Below, one piece after another: positions 44,280-56,366 of a stretch of DNA of 64,000 bases. Origin of the DNA: Trichobilharzia szidati (lineage: Eukaryota > Platyhelminthes > Trematoda > Strigeidida > Schistosomatidae); NCBI GenBank assembly GCA_944472155.2, contig OX235279.1, forward strand, positions 62,035,564 to 62,099,563, written 5' to 3'. Position 1 is the first letter of the stretch. Each line of letters opens with the position of its first letter. Under the pieces are notes generated by a model. That model did not search any database. It was given only the letters and a program-made list of their open reading frames with translations, and had not been told where the DNA came from. The translations under genes were made by a program, and so were the position numbers.

Positions 44280-46465
44280 CCCAGAGTCTAGGCCATGATG
44301 GTATACCTGCCATTGTCCTAAGGAAATGTACTGATATTTTAAGCAACCCACTTACAAACATTTTTAATACTTCTTTTTCTAAAAATGTTGTACCTACTCT
44401 GTGGAAAGATATTAAAATCATCCCTGTACCCAAGTCAGGCTCTGGTAATAATGCTAAGTTTAGACCTATCGCTATTACCTCTCCTTTTTTGAAACTAATG
44501 GAGAAATTATTGTTACTAAAACTTGTTCCCTCCCTAAGTTTTCAAACGATCCAAAGCAGTTTGCTTACAAACAGGGTAGAAGTACTTTGGATGCTGATGC
44601 TGTGTTTCATCACAACATTGTATCCTCCTTAGACAAAGGGGCCAAGTTTGTCCGTTGTACGTTCCTTGACTATACATCTGCTTTCGACTCTGTACCTAGA
44701 GGCCTATTGTTAAACAAGCTTAGCCTTACACAAACTGAGCCCTGGGCTATCAACTGGCTACAGTCTTACTTCTATAATAGGATGCAGTACACGGTATATA
44801 ATGGTGTATCTTCCTCTCCTTCGCTCATTGAAGCTGGAGTTCCTCAGGGTGCTGTTCTTTCTCCGTTTCTCTTTTCCTTCTTCTTACATGATTTACCTCT
44901 TTTAGATGAAATCAACTTCGTCAAATATGCAGATGACCTGTCTGTATCGTTTCCCATTAGGTCTCAGTCAGATTGTTTCAAATTAAATAGCTTCCTGTCG
45001 GACATCAGTGGGTGGTCCAAACTAAATGGTCTCATGCTGAATCCCTCAAAATGCCAGACTATTGACTTCTCCCTTAGGCATAAACGAGATCTACAAACAC
45101 TAGTAAGTTCTCATGAAAACTGTTGCATTGAGGGGACTAAAATTGAAACTAAGTCTAATGCAAAATACCTCGGTCTAGTTCTATCTTCCGACCTTACTTG
45201 GACATCTCATATCCTAACGATTTCTAAGAAAGTGTTCTGTCTTACCTACTACATTAAGAAACTTAGACAATCTGGAATCACCCAACCTCTACTTTCACAA
45301 TTTGTCAACTCTCGTATCTTACCCATTCTACTTTACTGTGCTCCCCGTTAGTCTTTCCTGGTCTACTGAAAAAAGGACTATACCATCCTGAGAAGGATGT
45401 TGAAGGTAGTCAGTAGGACTAGTGGTGTAAAACTCAGTCAGCTCGTCACTACATCAGTTGATAGGCATCTGAATACATGCGAAAAATGGTCAAAAACCAC
45501 ACTCTCCGACCCCCAACACCCTCTCTATTCCCAACTCTCGCCTTGTATCTCATCAGGTAAAACCAGAAATCAGTATGAAATAATCTATGCTCGTACAACC
45601 AAGTACAGGAACTCAACGATACCATACTTGGCCCATGTTCTAAGCGACAGAGACAATGTTAAGCGCGAAACCTATGACTTGCTTTGTTGTTAATAACATA
45701 ATTTTAGGCTCTTTTATTTCTCTCTTATTTTGTATTCTATAGTGAACTCCTACTCAAACATACTTAGCTACCTAAATTATTAACATTGGCTTCCTTTTCT
45801 GTACTTTACTATATTCCTTCTATTGTGCATCCACTGGTTCCGACTCTATTAGCACCATGAGTATTACAAAATTGTCCTGTCATTAACCATCAAGTAATTA
45901 TTAGTTTTGTGTTTTTCTTATTTTCTATACTTTTCTGCAATATTAAACTGACAATCATTGGTTGTGAACGCCATTGTCACCACCTTAAAAAATTTTGTAT
46001 TATTCAGGATTACTCACACTTCCACTACAAACACTGCATTAGACCTGACAATAAAAAACAAAACAACAACCCTGAAGTGTTATTTTATGATTGTTTAGAG
46101 TTCTTTCAACCAAATAAACTGACCATCTTGGCGATAAACATTCTTAAATATCATTTCATAACTTCTTGTATGACTATAGCTTTACTGTCACCATGCATAA
46201 TCATATCATAGCTTCCACTACCCAATACTGAGTTATTATTATATGATGTTTATTTTCCTTTCTACTTCTTGGTATTTTTTCGCATTTACAATTATTTTTG
46301 TGTTTATCCTGTTTTTCTGTTTTTTTGCTGTTGGTGTCTTTAGATTTTTTTTTGTTAAATACTCCTTTTAAATGTTTGTAACATTAGATGCAAATATTGT
46401 AGATATTGTGCTGAAAATTCCACACTGTACCACTAGTACTGTTTCTGGAATAAAGCAAATTATTA
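44280..46465 (+). mobile_element. LINE-C reverse transcriptase and 3' end (unit 1)
   Basis: After the inner insertion the RT continues with LGHDGIPAIVLRKCTDIL, WKDIKIIPVPKSGSG and FRPIAITSPFLKLMEKLLLL. One frameshift (near 44540) precedes the frame 44587-45351 with FVRCTFLDYTSAFDSVPRGL, GVPQGAVLSPFLFSFFLHDL, the YADDL box near 44927, LNPSKCQTIDFSL and KYLGLVLSSDLTW. The C-terminal block 45397-45693 (LKVVSRTSGVKLSQLVTT) follows a further break near 45351. The 3' UTR ends at the TGGAATAAAGCAAATTATTA terminus near 46465. This is a CR1/Jockey-type LINE, inactive. Confidence 0.9.
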
Positions 46466-47060
46466 TTCTTGCCACTCCCTTCACAGTCAAACATTGCCAT
46501 AGTGCTTTTCGATCCATGGAGTCGAAGGCCGCCTTCAAGTCAAGAAATATGGCAATTGTTGGATGCCGAAAAGTGCGTCTATGTTCTAGGATCTGTCGGA
46601 GAGTGAAGATATGATCTATGCACCCTCTACCTGGCCTAAAGCCTGCTTGATTTTCCCTCGTTTGTTCCTCCCGAGTTCGGCTTAGTCTGTGCATGATTAC
46701 TGAGCCTAGGATTTTAGAGACTATGTTCGTCAGGCTGATTCCTCTATGATTATCACATGAGGACTTGTCTCCCTTCTTGAATATCGGTATAATAAGTGAC
46801 TTACCCCAATCTGATGGAACCGTCTCTGATTCCCAGACGTTACCTAGTACCTTAGTTAAACTATATACTAGTGTGTCACCACCATATTTAAACACCTCCG
46901 GAATAAATCCGTCGGGTCCTGCCGCTTTGCCTCGTTTCAGATTACAGATAGCTTTTGTGACCTCACTTACAGACGGCGGGCCAGTGTCTGGTATCCATTG
47001 AATTGAGTTCACATAATTCCCTATGTATTTATTTGTCATCCCTTACGTTTCCATTTTTTT
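46466..47060 (-). mobile_element. RTE-B RT N-terminal half (unit 1)
   Basis: Minus-strand frame 47039-46470: PPSVSEVTKAICNLKRGKAA, GPDG, IIPIFKKGDKSSCDNHRGIS, ENQAGFRPGRGCIDHIFTLR and IAIFLDLKAAFDSMDRKALW. These are RT motifs 1-3 of an RTE-type LINE. The frame runs into the LINE-C tail after LTVKGVAR and continues on the far side of it as the 43103-42309 frame. The element is 5'-truncated near 47060. The nested order dates LINE-C after RTE-B. Confidence 0.9.
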
Positions 47061-47938
47061 TCTTCGAATTGTGTGTTTTCCATGAAATATGAAAACTTGA
47101 ACCACTGTACTTCAGGTGAAATTCAGTCAGATTTATCACTTTGAAGAAACAAACTGTATTCAATTTCTTTCAAAAATGCTTGTTGAAAACATTTGAAACG
47201 CATTTCTAATGGTAAAAAGAGAATACAATTATCTAATTACTAACTCAAGACAATGAATGATCTCGTTGATGATGCAACTCAGACGATAAAAACCCCAATA
47301 CTTTAGCCAAAAGATCTATTCGTATAACCACAAAAACGGTATGGTTGCAATCTTTATAACGAATTGAAGCAATAATGCATTTTACACCACATCGGCAGAT
47401 ATTTAGGATGCGAATATTTTGATTTCAGATGCAAAGCTTGCTAACACTCACATTTCACAGTTAGTTAGCTTTAATTATACGACTAATCCAAATTTACATC
47501 CATCTTATCCTGGATTTTTTTATACCGCATAAATGTTACAAAATCTCCGTAGGGATATTACAGTAAATGTGGACAGTTACCAGAATATTAGCTACATATA
47601 TAACTTAGTCATTTGTGCAAATAAAAGATCACTCAAAAGATACATGATATAATTAGTATGAAATTCTTTATGTACACCTCACAGACAATTCGAATTGACT
47701 GAACAGAGGAGTCAAATAAAACAAAAACAAAGGTGAATGTAGAGGGATGTAGTATGAATTAAAGTAACTCTGAGAAAAATGAACACCATATTATAAATAC
47801 AATTAAGAGTGTGAAGCAAGAAATAATGAATAAATGAAATGAAAATATTATTATACACAGCTGTTACCCAGCGTACAAATAAATATTTTTATGAGGAAGA
47901 GAAGTTTGGTACGTTTGTTGTTCACAGGGATGCAAATT
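47061..47938. other. Unit 1 spacer downstream of the phosphatase exon
   Basis: AT-rich and repeated in unit 2. It would hold the 3' UTR of the minus-strand exon; no other feature recognised. Confidence 0.4.
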
Positions 47939-48198
47939 TTAGGTTTTAAAAAATTTGTACATTCTATCAATCCAAATATCATAAGATTTTTGATCTGCAG
48001 CCCCGAACAATCCAATCTTACTTGGAATGACAGGATCGGCCTTAGGAGCGTACTCGAGAAGAGAACCATCGAGTCCAGTTAAACGACCACCAGCAGATTC
48101 TAAAACTGCTTGTGCAGCACAAACATCCCAGCGACGTGTAGATGACGGGTGGACATACAAATCTGCATCACCTTTAATCACACTAATCACCTTAAAAC
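47939..48198 (-). CDS. Phosphatase last exon, duplicated copy (unit 1)
   Basis: The exon (260 nt) enters with acceptor CAACTAG/GTTTTAAG at 48199/48198 and ends with TAA. It reads GFKVISVIKGDADLYVH, then RRWDVCAAQAVLESAGGRLT, and ends MYKFFKT. WDVCA followed by GGRLT is the C-terminal metal- and substrate-binding motif of the inositol monophosphatase superfamily. The spacing and the GDADLYVH lead-in best fit 3'(2'),5'-bisphosphate nucleotidases, which turn adenosine 3',5'-bisphosphate into AMP. No upstream exon lies in unit 1. This copy is intact but separated from the rest of its gene by unit 2, so it is probably an orphan or alternative last exon. Confidence 0.8.
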
Positions 48199-48961
48199 CT
48201 AGTTGGGAAACAACAAAGTGAAAGATAATTATTGGTAGATTGATAATTAGTATTGTGTAAATCTATGGTCTTATGTGAATGACTGCTTGCGACAACTCCA
48301 ATGATGATCGTGATGAAGGTAATTGTACTAGTAAATGGTAGGAGCTGGGTTAGAGGAAGTTCCTGTTGATAAATACGAGATGTTTTCTCATTGAAGACTG
48401 TTAAATAAGAAAATATGTGAAATTTCCAGTCAAGTTCTGAAACTAAATTTCAAAATTCATGAACGAGTGAAGTAGTCTTCAGTAGAGGTTCTTTGTTACA
48501 TGCTCGAAATGAGTTCTTTCTGAGGATGTTTTAACACCATTTTATGGATTATGAAATGGAGAGGTTAATAAACTAAATTCACACTTGGCTTGTTAAGAGT
48601 TTGCACGATTGCATTATTGTAATTCACTTCATTTCACTATACGGTAATCCAACGAGGCTGTTGAAATTCTAAGATGTTAAAACACTAGTCTTTGTCGCTC
48701 ATAGAGATTTGCATTTAGTGTCCCGTGTTGGGTCGTGCAGTATGATCAGTAAGAATGATGTAATGCGTGCAGAATTCGACAGGAAGGCGCATTCAAAAGA
48801 TTAGATGGTCTAGTTCTATCGTTTGATATAGCTAAAACACGTGTTACGCATGCGAAGCAAAGATCTTTTACAACTAGCAAGATTAGCTGATATAGGACTA
48901 GGTTACAAAAGAACTATTAGTCAGACGAAGACATAAAATGAATCAATCACATTATTGCTTG
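48199..48961 (-). other. Intron remnant at the right end of unit 1
   Basis: Sequence upstream (minus sense) of the orphan exon, matching 60293-61067 of unit 2. No exon recognised. Confidence 0.5.
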
Positions 48962-49116
48962 ACCAATTGGAAACCTGAGAGAAGATAAATTACCCAACAA
49001 AAAATTTTAAAGAAAGGCAAAAAACCCAGGAAAAATATTCTGATAAAAACAAAAGAAAGACGAGGCAAATATAAAAATACACAAAATAATTCCCCAAAAA
49101 AGGAGCGAAAAAAAAG

Positions 49117-49976
49117 ACATCAGGTCAGATGAGGCTGGAATTCACAGGGTGGAGATGCTAGTCCTACACCCAACCTACCCTCTTTTCCAGGCTTACCACC
49201 TGTTAGTGAACTAGGCGAGGCGAGTTCGTGCTTGTTGTAGTAAATCAGGAGTTGAATTCTAACACAATGCCTGGACAGTATTGCAGTTTATTCTTCAAAA
49301 AGACATATGCAGGCTATTTCGGAGATTCGAGAAACTGTTCGCTGACTTCCTGTGACAGAGTCGCCCCTGAAATATACAAACTGTGCCTCACAACTTCTCT
49401 CAACCAGGTTAGGATTTCTCCAGTATGTAGAAATGAAACCTGATTCGAGTGAACCAGAACCATGTCCTGTTCGTTGAGAGGAAGTAGCTGCGATTGCCAG
49501 GCTTGTCACTGATATGGAAGTAGGTAGGCTTCAATGAAGCCTGCTTTATGAGTGGTGTGTTACATTTCATTTGTGATTTCTCAATATATCTATTCGTTCA
49601 ATCTCTCGTTCGATTTATGTTGGTGTTTGTGTCTTGTATTTTTGGACTATTATATATTTTTGATTCTTTCTGCGGTTGTTACTTTTTTCCATGATCTTCT
49701 CTTTTATTCATGATATATTTTTCTGGGGATTTGTTGGAGTTATTTTTGTGTATTAACATATTCGCTAATTCTCAATGACTAATTTTTTGTTTACTTATCT
49801 CGTCATTGTTATCTTTTGTATTTGGTAGCCGTTAAGTCCATTCGATTATATAGGGACCATTGCGTCGTTTGCTAGGAGATTCTTAGAGATGAATGTATAC
49901 TACTACGCAACGCTATGCCTGATGTTGGCGGTCATTTGATTCTGTTGGTCGAGTTGTTACGAAAATATCTGGCCAC
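49117..49976. other. Unit 2 left part, unidentified
   Basis: Counterpart of 37380-38239. Same content, no feature recognised. Confidence 0.35.
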
Positions 49977-50987
49977 AGAGTTTCAAGCAATAATCAAGCC
50001 ACTGTACTCGAATTTGCGCAGCCTCGCAAGATCTTAAGGAAGTGATTAGAACCAGTGATCTTCGATGTCTCCGCTTTTATTTAATTTCGTCGTGGATGTA
50101 CTGAGGGATGTGACGATGACTGAAGTGGTCTATTAAACTGTTGCGAAGAGAGTTTTGTTGACTTAGATTATGCAGATCTTTAGTGTTACTAGGTGAAAAT
50201 GCAGGCTTGTGAACGTCTTGAAGAGAAATCGTAGTATGTTCGACGTGTGATTCATGCCCCTCAAGCACAGGATCATACTGCAGAGGTAGTCTACATCACT
50301 TCTCAGTTTAAAAAGAGGGGAAATTTGGTTGAGTGTGATGACGTAACGGACTGGTAGCTGTCGAAATCTCAGCACTAAATGTGTCTTGGTCTGTGTCAAC
50401 TTACTTCATCACTGGCGTATACATGATATCCGGTAATCAAGCAGATGTCTTGTCTCTCTTAGTGGCTCTGAAGCATAGACGTCGAAATTGGGATATATGA
50501 AGCAGCAAGTTTATTTCGGCCATAGACGTTCGCGTTCTATCAGAGGTGTTAGATAGTATAGTGTGACCAGGCATTTTGAGGTTACGCGTAGAACTTGATG
50601 TAAAAAGGAAGAATGGTTAGATACGATTGCGAAGCTGCATCTTTTGATGTAGCTGGAAAACGTCTTCCACATACCGAGACATCGACATCATCCTTGGGTA
50701 ATGTTAGAAGATATGGGAGTGGGGTGGAAACCAACACATGAAGTCAATCCAGAAAGTCTTTCGCTGACAATTCAAGCCACGTAGGGAGATGTATTCTGTT
50801 GGGCTTTGGTCCTCCATAGCCTAATAACTAGCGCTTGGAGACCATCAGTGACACGGTTCAAGGTCGTTATTATTGGCATGGACTCGGTCACTTTTCGTGA
50901 TCTTTGGTATGGCTGGCTGGATCCAACATAGAACTTGACACCGAAGTGCAGCAGTTCGAGTTGCCACATTCCAAAGAGCACACAAAG
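49977..50987 (+). mobile_element. RTE-B RT C-terminus and 3' UTR, decayed (unit 2)
   Basis: Counterpart of 38240-39250, almost identical, with the same broken frames. It carries the SPLLFNFVVD-equivalent near 50067 and the LDYAD box near 50167. Confidence 0.65.
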
Positions 50988-52948
50988 GTAGACAAGAAAA
51001 TGAGTGAAGAGAATCAATCCTTTAAGTCACTGAATCGCCTGGTGACCATACGGTGCAGGATATCTAAAGAGTTGACTCGTCTGAGGTTCTTTGAAGAATG
51101 TCTATCTACCTGCTGCTTTCCACGCCAGTTTTTCAAGTCTGTCAGGCTTTGCAAGTTGCCACCATCGCCAAAAAATCTCTGACGTGTCGCGAAATCCCAA
51201 ATCGAGTACACCAAACAACTCGTTTCTAGATTAAAGGAAGAAGCTGGTGGCTTTGACCATATCTTAAACGAAATGAACTTAGTCTGTAGAATCAAGTTCA
51301 CCAATTTTATTCGAGAGGTTCAGAACAAAACAAGAGTAAAATTTGAGAAAACTTTATCGAAGACGCTGATTAAAGAAACACTGTGTGAAGGAATTCCGGA
51401 GAATCCTGATAAATTCGTATTCAACTTGTCAAGTTATAAATTGAGTCAGATAGAAACAGAAGCACTTTCACTAGGATTCAGATTCCACATTCCGACGAAA
51501 TTTACCAACAAAATTGATGTCGAAACCCAGTTCGAAGGTTTATACCATCAACTGTCCGAATTAAAACCAGTGGATGACGAAAAACAAGGTTGGTTTAAAT
51601 CTCGACTTGTCGACATTGCTAATCAATATATCATATCACCGAATCCAAAATCTGCAGTTTTGTCGAAAGATCACCAAATAGCATTAAAAAACTTAATGAA
51701 AAATGAGTCTATTGTTATTCTATGACCTGACAAAGGATCAGGTGTTGTGATAATGGATAAAGATAATTATGTGAAAAAAGTGGAATCAGTTCTGAATGAC
51801 TCATCAACATTTCGAACTGATCCATCGAAGAAAGATCAAACCGAATCGATAGAAAGACGGATTAAAAGAAGCCAAGAGAACTTTTGAAGAAGAAGTTGAT
51901 TGACAACAACATATACTACGAACTGAAGCCTAAGGGATCCAGATTGCCTTACCTGTACGGCTTACCAAAGATGCATAAGCCTGGCATTCCTATGAGACCA
52001 ATATTATCTATGATTAATTCGCCATATCACGAAGTAGCTAGGTGGCTAGCACAAATGTTAGAACCGATCCGTTGTAAATTAGCAGTCTATAGCCTGAAAG
52101 ACACCTTCCAATTCTCTAAACAATTAGAGAATGTAAGCATCTCAAATAAATTTATGGTGTCCTTCGACGTGTCTTCACTGTTTACAAAAATTCCATTAGA
52201 AGAAACAATACAAATTATATGTCAACATGCCGAACTTCTTCCTCTACCCAAGAACGAACTCAAACAACTTTTACTTATGTGCACCAAAGACGTACAGTTC
52301 CAGTTTAACAACATTCTGTACCGTCAAATTGACGGAGTCGCCATGGGAAGCCCCCTGGGTCCGATTCTGGCAGATATTTTCATGGGTAGTCTGGAACAAA
52401 CAAGGCTGAAATCTGCAATCAGTCAGACCGATTTCTATACCAGGTATGTCGACGATACTTTCGTTATTTGTAATTCTTTCGATGATGCATCTCAAGTACT
52501 AAAAGTCTTGAACAGCGCCCATCCTAATATTAAGTTTAACATGGAGCATGAAAAAGAGGAGAAGTTCCATTTTCTTGACCTGGGTGTCCAACGAGATATA
52601 GACGGCAAAATCATAAGATATACACAGAAAAGAGACATGGAGGGCGGTTTATCTTAACTTCAAAAGTTTCTGCCCTATAAGTTACAAAAAAGCATTGGTG
52701 AGAACATTATTTGATCGTGTAAGGAAACTGTGTTCAGAAGAAAAGATTGATGAAGAGCTATCCACTGTGGAGAAATGCCTACGTGACAATGGTTACCCAC
52801 AAAAGTTCATTGACAAGTATGGGAGACGTCATGTTGAAAAAGTGAAAATCAGCACAGTGGAGAAAAAGCCTATCTTTCTGCAGCTTGCATTCAAAGGTGA
52901 TGATACTGCCAGTAGAATAAGATGCAGACTGAACGCTGCTCTGAAAAG

Positions 52949-52953
52949 AACAT
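52949..52953. repeat. 5-bp target duplication, left
   Basis: AACAT, present once in unit 1 (41212-41216) and twice here (also 53303-53307), flanking the 349-bp insertion. Confidence 0.85.
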
Positions 52954-53302
52954 TTAGAGATCGACGGTATCGACGTTCGCGAGGTGTACGGATTATACTA
53001 ACGCAAGATCTTATACCAACAACTTCTATAGTGTTCGTTCTTCGAGTACCAAATGGTAAAGCAAAAGACCAGATTTTTTCGTCCAAAGTACGTATTATAT
53101 TTCGGGACAAAATCGCGGGTAGAGGTGAATGCTTAGCTAGCTAGTAATCGTGCACGCACGTGACACGACGGAGTACCAGATGGCGGAGATGCTTGACCGG
53201 AAGCCTTCAGCTAAACAAGTCGACTTAAACAGTGGTGGTCAGCATCCAATGTTGAGTGATGATTGCTATGGTTAATAATTTTGGGGAATTATTTACGCTA
53301 CA
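52954..53302 (+). mobile_element. 349-bp interspersed repeat (copy 2), recent insertion
   Basis: The insertion is defined exactly by comparison with the empty site in unit 1, giving a length of 349 bp and a 5-bp target duplication. It starts TTAGAGATCG and ends TTTACGCTACA. It matches 27596-27944 along its whole length. There are no coding frames. The ends show at most a weak inverted match (TTAGAG against TGTAGC), so whether it is a SINE or a small DNA element is open. Confidence 0.9.
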
Positions 53303-53711
53303 AACATATCCAGCCGCCAAGCTTGTTTGTGTTTATCAAACAACTAGTTGTTTGAGACAATCAAAAGTGGACAAATACCCACCTCATGTTACCTCCAACT
53401 GTGTCTACCAATTTACATGTACGTGCCAAAGCACCTACATCGGAAGAACAGAGAGAAGGGTTATTGTCCGCATTTCTGAACACATACCAAAGAACCTGAG
53501 ACTGAAAGATCCACAAGTATTAAACAGTGCAATTGCGCGTCATCTTTTAGACACTAGTCATAATGTAGACAACTTGAAGTCATTCAAAATAATCAACAAG
53601 TAAAAGAAACCTAACTTGCTATGCTTTGCTGAAGCAATTGCTATCAGACAACTTAAACCAAATCTATGTACGCAAAGAGAGACAGTGGTTAATCTTGCAC
53701 TGCCTTGGTAA

Positions 53712-54072
53712 CAACAAAAAAACATATACAACACCTTGTTTTTGTTTCCAAGCCTAATTGCCTAATTATTCTATAATTATTCATAAACTGTCAAATATTG
53801 ATCACAGTTCATTTGAATTATTCTTTAAATAGTCAGTGTTTGTAACTCTTAATTAGTTAAATCATTCCGGACTAATGTTACTTTTACTTCCTACCAATTA
53901 CTCCTTGTGATCGTGGAAAATTATGTTCAAATCTTGAATGTAATGTAATTCATATTTTTTATCGTTCAGGTTGTAACCAGTTGAGAAGAATCCTCGAAAT
54001 AATAAAAGATGAGCTCATATTATCCTGGTACAATTTTTGTTCTTGCTTTGTTCAAGAATCAATAGAGTTTTG
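53712..54072 (+). other. PLE 3' flank (unit 2)
   Basis: Counterpart of 41624-41985 with a few small deletions next to the PLE stop. The GTTGAGAAGAATCCTCGAAA motif is retained near 53980. Confidence 0.4.
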
Positions 54073-55191
54073 ACAAGTATAAGAGTGAAACAGAATGAGT
54101 AATGGTAGAAAGGAATATGAAGGTTAAAGAGACTGAATACATCTGCAGCATTGACAACGATTTTGAGCCATGTCACCTAGTGTCTCCAGCCATTGATTCT
54201 TAGAGTCTCGAGGGCCCCAACCCGGAAGTCTGCATCTCCCTACCTGACTCAGATTAACTGTCAAGGATTTCATGGATTGATGCCATGTTTTTGTTTGTCT
54301 ACCACTTACTCTTTTCCAACCTGCACCTATATCAGCTAGTAATGCCCGTCCGTCGGGAGAGGCGATGGTTAGGCATGCGCAGCACGTGACCTAGTCATCT
54401 CAATCTATGTAACTTTATAGCCTCGTCGATTGATTTTCCCTCTTTGCCCAACACTCTACGCCTAACGTCAACATTACTTACCTTATTATACCACCTAACG
54501 CGAGAAAGAGATCGTAGACACCTATGATCAAAAGCAGTCAAAATTTTCATGTCTTCAACTCGTATTGGCCATGTTTCAGAGCCATAGAGAAGGACGTAGC
54601 GAACTGCTGAGCAGTACACACGTCCTTTGGTTGATAGCCGGATGTCACGCCTACGCCAGAGACGGTGTAAGTCAGCGAAAGCATCCCGAGCTTTTCGGAT
54701 CCGTGCTGAGATTTCGTCACCAGTCAGTCCGTTGATACTGATACAATTTCCCAAATAGGTGAAGTGGTCAACATGTTCTATCACTTCACTCCCTATCACC
54801 AAGCTAGGAGTTGACGTAGTCCAGTCCTGTAGCAGCATCCTACATTTTACAGGGGCGAGTCGCATGCCAAACATACGAAGATTGCTACACAAGGTGTTCA
54901 GAAGACTCTGCATTTTGTCAGCGTCCTCCCATAACAGGACTATGTCATCTGCATATTCTAAGTCCATAAGACTATACTCTGGTAACAAGTAGATTCCTAA
55001 GTCGTTAAGTTCAGTTAAGGATACTTCCATTGGCATATATATGATGAAGTTAAACAGAAAAGGGGAAAGTGGACATCCTTGACGGACACCATTGGTTGTT
55101 ATCAATTCAGATGACAGTTCCCCATAAGCCCTTACACGGCTACGTGAGTTTGAGTAGAGTGCCTTGATTAGTACAAAGATGTTACTCACAA
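54073..55191 (-). mobile_element. RTE-B RT C-terminal half and 3' UTR (unit 2)
   Basis: Counterpart of 41986-43105. The 264-codon frame (55189-54395) is open here too, with LMDLEYADDIVLL and YGSETWPIRVEDMK. A few amino acids differ (TNGVRQGCPLS instead of TSGVRQGCPLS; RKARDAFADL instead of RKARAAFANL). Confidence 0.9.
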
Positions 55192-55717
55192 GAAAACGTG
55201 CTCAAACTAAGATGTATGTTAAATGACACAAACTGGGAACTTTTCACTGAACACACCCTGGATGATACTATTTCCAATCTGACTGACTATCTTAAATTCT
55301 GCCTTGATATATGCTGTCCAAAACAGATACTTTTCAAAAGAATAGACCGTTTCTCTTCCCCTCATCTCAAAAAGATTCGAAGAGAAAAAGAGAGACTGTA
55401 AAAGGCTAAGGATAAAGCTGGTCTTAGGAGGATAAACATCCAAATTAAATCCGAAATCAAGAGGTCAAACAATATTTATAATCAAAGAATTTTGTCATGT
55501 AAAACTCCTGGGAACATGTGGAAGCTTTTCAAAGAAATTAAAGATTGTGGTAAGCATAGTTCTTGTGCCCCCTCTGTTGATGTAAATACTCTTAATAGAT
55601 CTTTTATCCGTCCTCCTAATGTACCTTTTATCTTCAATGTAACAAATAACATGACCAGTGACTTTAATAGTTTTAAAACTTCTGATGTTCTTAAATGTTT
55701 AAAATCTCTTAAACATT
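55192..55717 (+). mobile_element. LINE-C 5'-truncated start (unit 2)
   Basis: Counterpart of 43106-43631, including the in-frame TAA in the linker and the left 17-bp duplication at 55701-55717. Confidence 0.85.
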
Positions 55718-56349
55718 GTGTCCTAACATTAAATGCTCCTATATGAAATTGGTGGCGTGGCTTTAGGAGACTATCGATGGTGGCTTTTTGGCTTCCATCG
55801 TTATCAGTGCAGACAGATTGAAGAGGAAGTGAAGAGCCATCAAGTAGAGGAGTTGCATTGGTAGAAGGAAGGCAAGATAATAGAGATGAAGATGGATACA
55901 AAGATGAGTGAGGATTAGAGAGGTTTCGCGTGCACTTCGGATTGTGAGGGCGATTGTTACTTCCCGGCTGCCCACACCGTGGAAGTTGGTTGCGTGACCG
56001 CAGAGCCCAAGGGACAACTGCTTGAGGCCGGTCAAACACGGCCTGTTTTTGTTTTTTCTTTTTTATTTGGTGTGTCTCAGTAGCGTATTTATCACTTCTG
56101 CCTTGTGACACGGCAGCAGGAAGCGCGGTCGTTGTTAATCCGGGCCCCGACCGATCCGGCATGATATTTTGTGATTTTGTTTGAGTCATGGCATTGGATT
56201 GGGTAGCTGCTTTTTGTCTAACCGCTATCCAAACAACCTTTCTGGCATGGTAGGACCTACAGGAACTTAAGTTCCAGCCAATGTAGCTCGTTGGGTCATT
56301 GCGATATGCAAGCCCGACCACCACGTCAAGGTAGCAGCTTTCGGTCGGG
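55718..56349 (-). mobile_element. RTE-B 5' end only, 3'-truncated insertion (unit 2)
   Basis: Counterpart of 43632-44262. One extra base in a C/T-rich stretch joins the minus frame, so an open frame of 280 codons (56324-55482) spans most of the insertion and runs into LINE-C antisense sequence. That frame is a chimera and not a gene. The right duplication at 56350-56366 has one changed base (AAACCTT). Confidence 0.87.
56285..56349 (-). ncRNA. Candidate HDV-like ribozyme at RTE-B 5' end (unit 2)
   Basis: Identical in all pairing segments to the copy at 44198-44262. P1 strand CCCGACC starts at 56349, immediately inside the target duplication. Confidence 0.63.
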
Positions 56350-56366
56350 AAAATCTCTTAAACCTT

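Larger units (their letters stand above)
37224..48963 (+). repeat. Tandem duplication, unit 1 (about 11.7 kb)
   Basis: The whole interval recurs at 48962-61067 in the same order and orientation. The offset is a constant 11737 up to 52953 and about 12086 after an insertion. Differences are scattered single bases, small indels and one 349-bp insertion in unit 2. The junction reads CTTGACCAATTGG: unit end CTTGAC and unit start ACCAATTGG share only AC. No element lies on the breakpoints. Confidence 0.95.
50988..53711 (+). mobile_element. Penelope-like element interrupted by a 349-bp repeat (unit 2)
   Basis: Copy of the PLE at 39251-41623 with the same three older frame breaks. Added damage comes in unit 2 only: CTCCGA became CTATGA (stop near 51724, in front of the DKGSG block), the GIY-YIG frame is split at 52953 by the 349-bp repeat, and CAA became TAA near 53601. 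The RT frame 51884-52657 with YVDD is unchanged. The GIY-YIG part resumes at 53303 (YPAAKLVCVYQTTSC and onward). Clearly inactive, and more decayed than unit 1. Confidence 0.93.

Noticed and set aside
55482..56324. A 280-codon open frame on the minus strand.
   Set aside because: It joins the RTE-B 5' UTR to antisense LINE-C sequence; the counterpart in unit 1 is broken by a one-base difference. It is a chance chimera.
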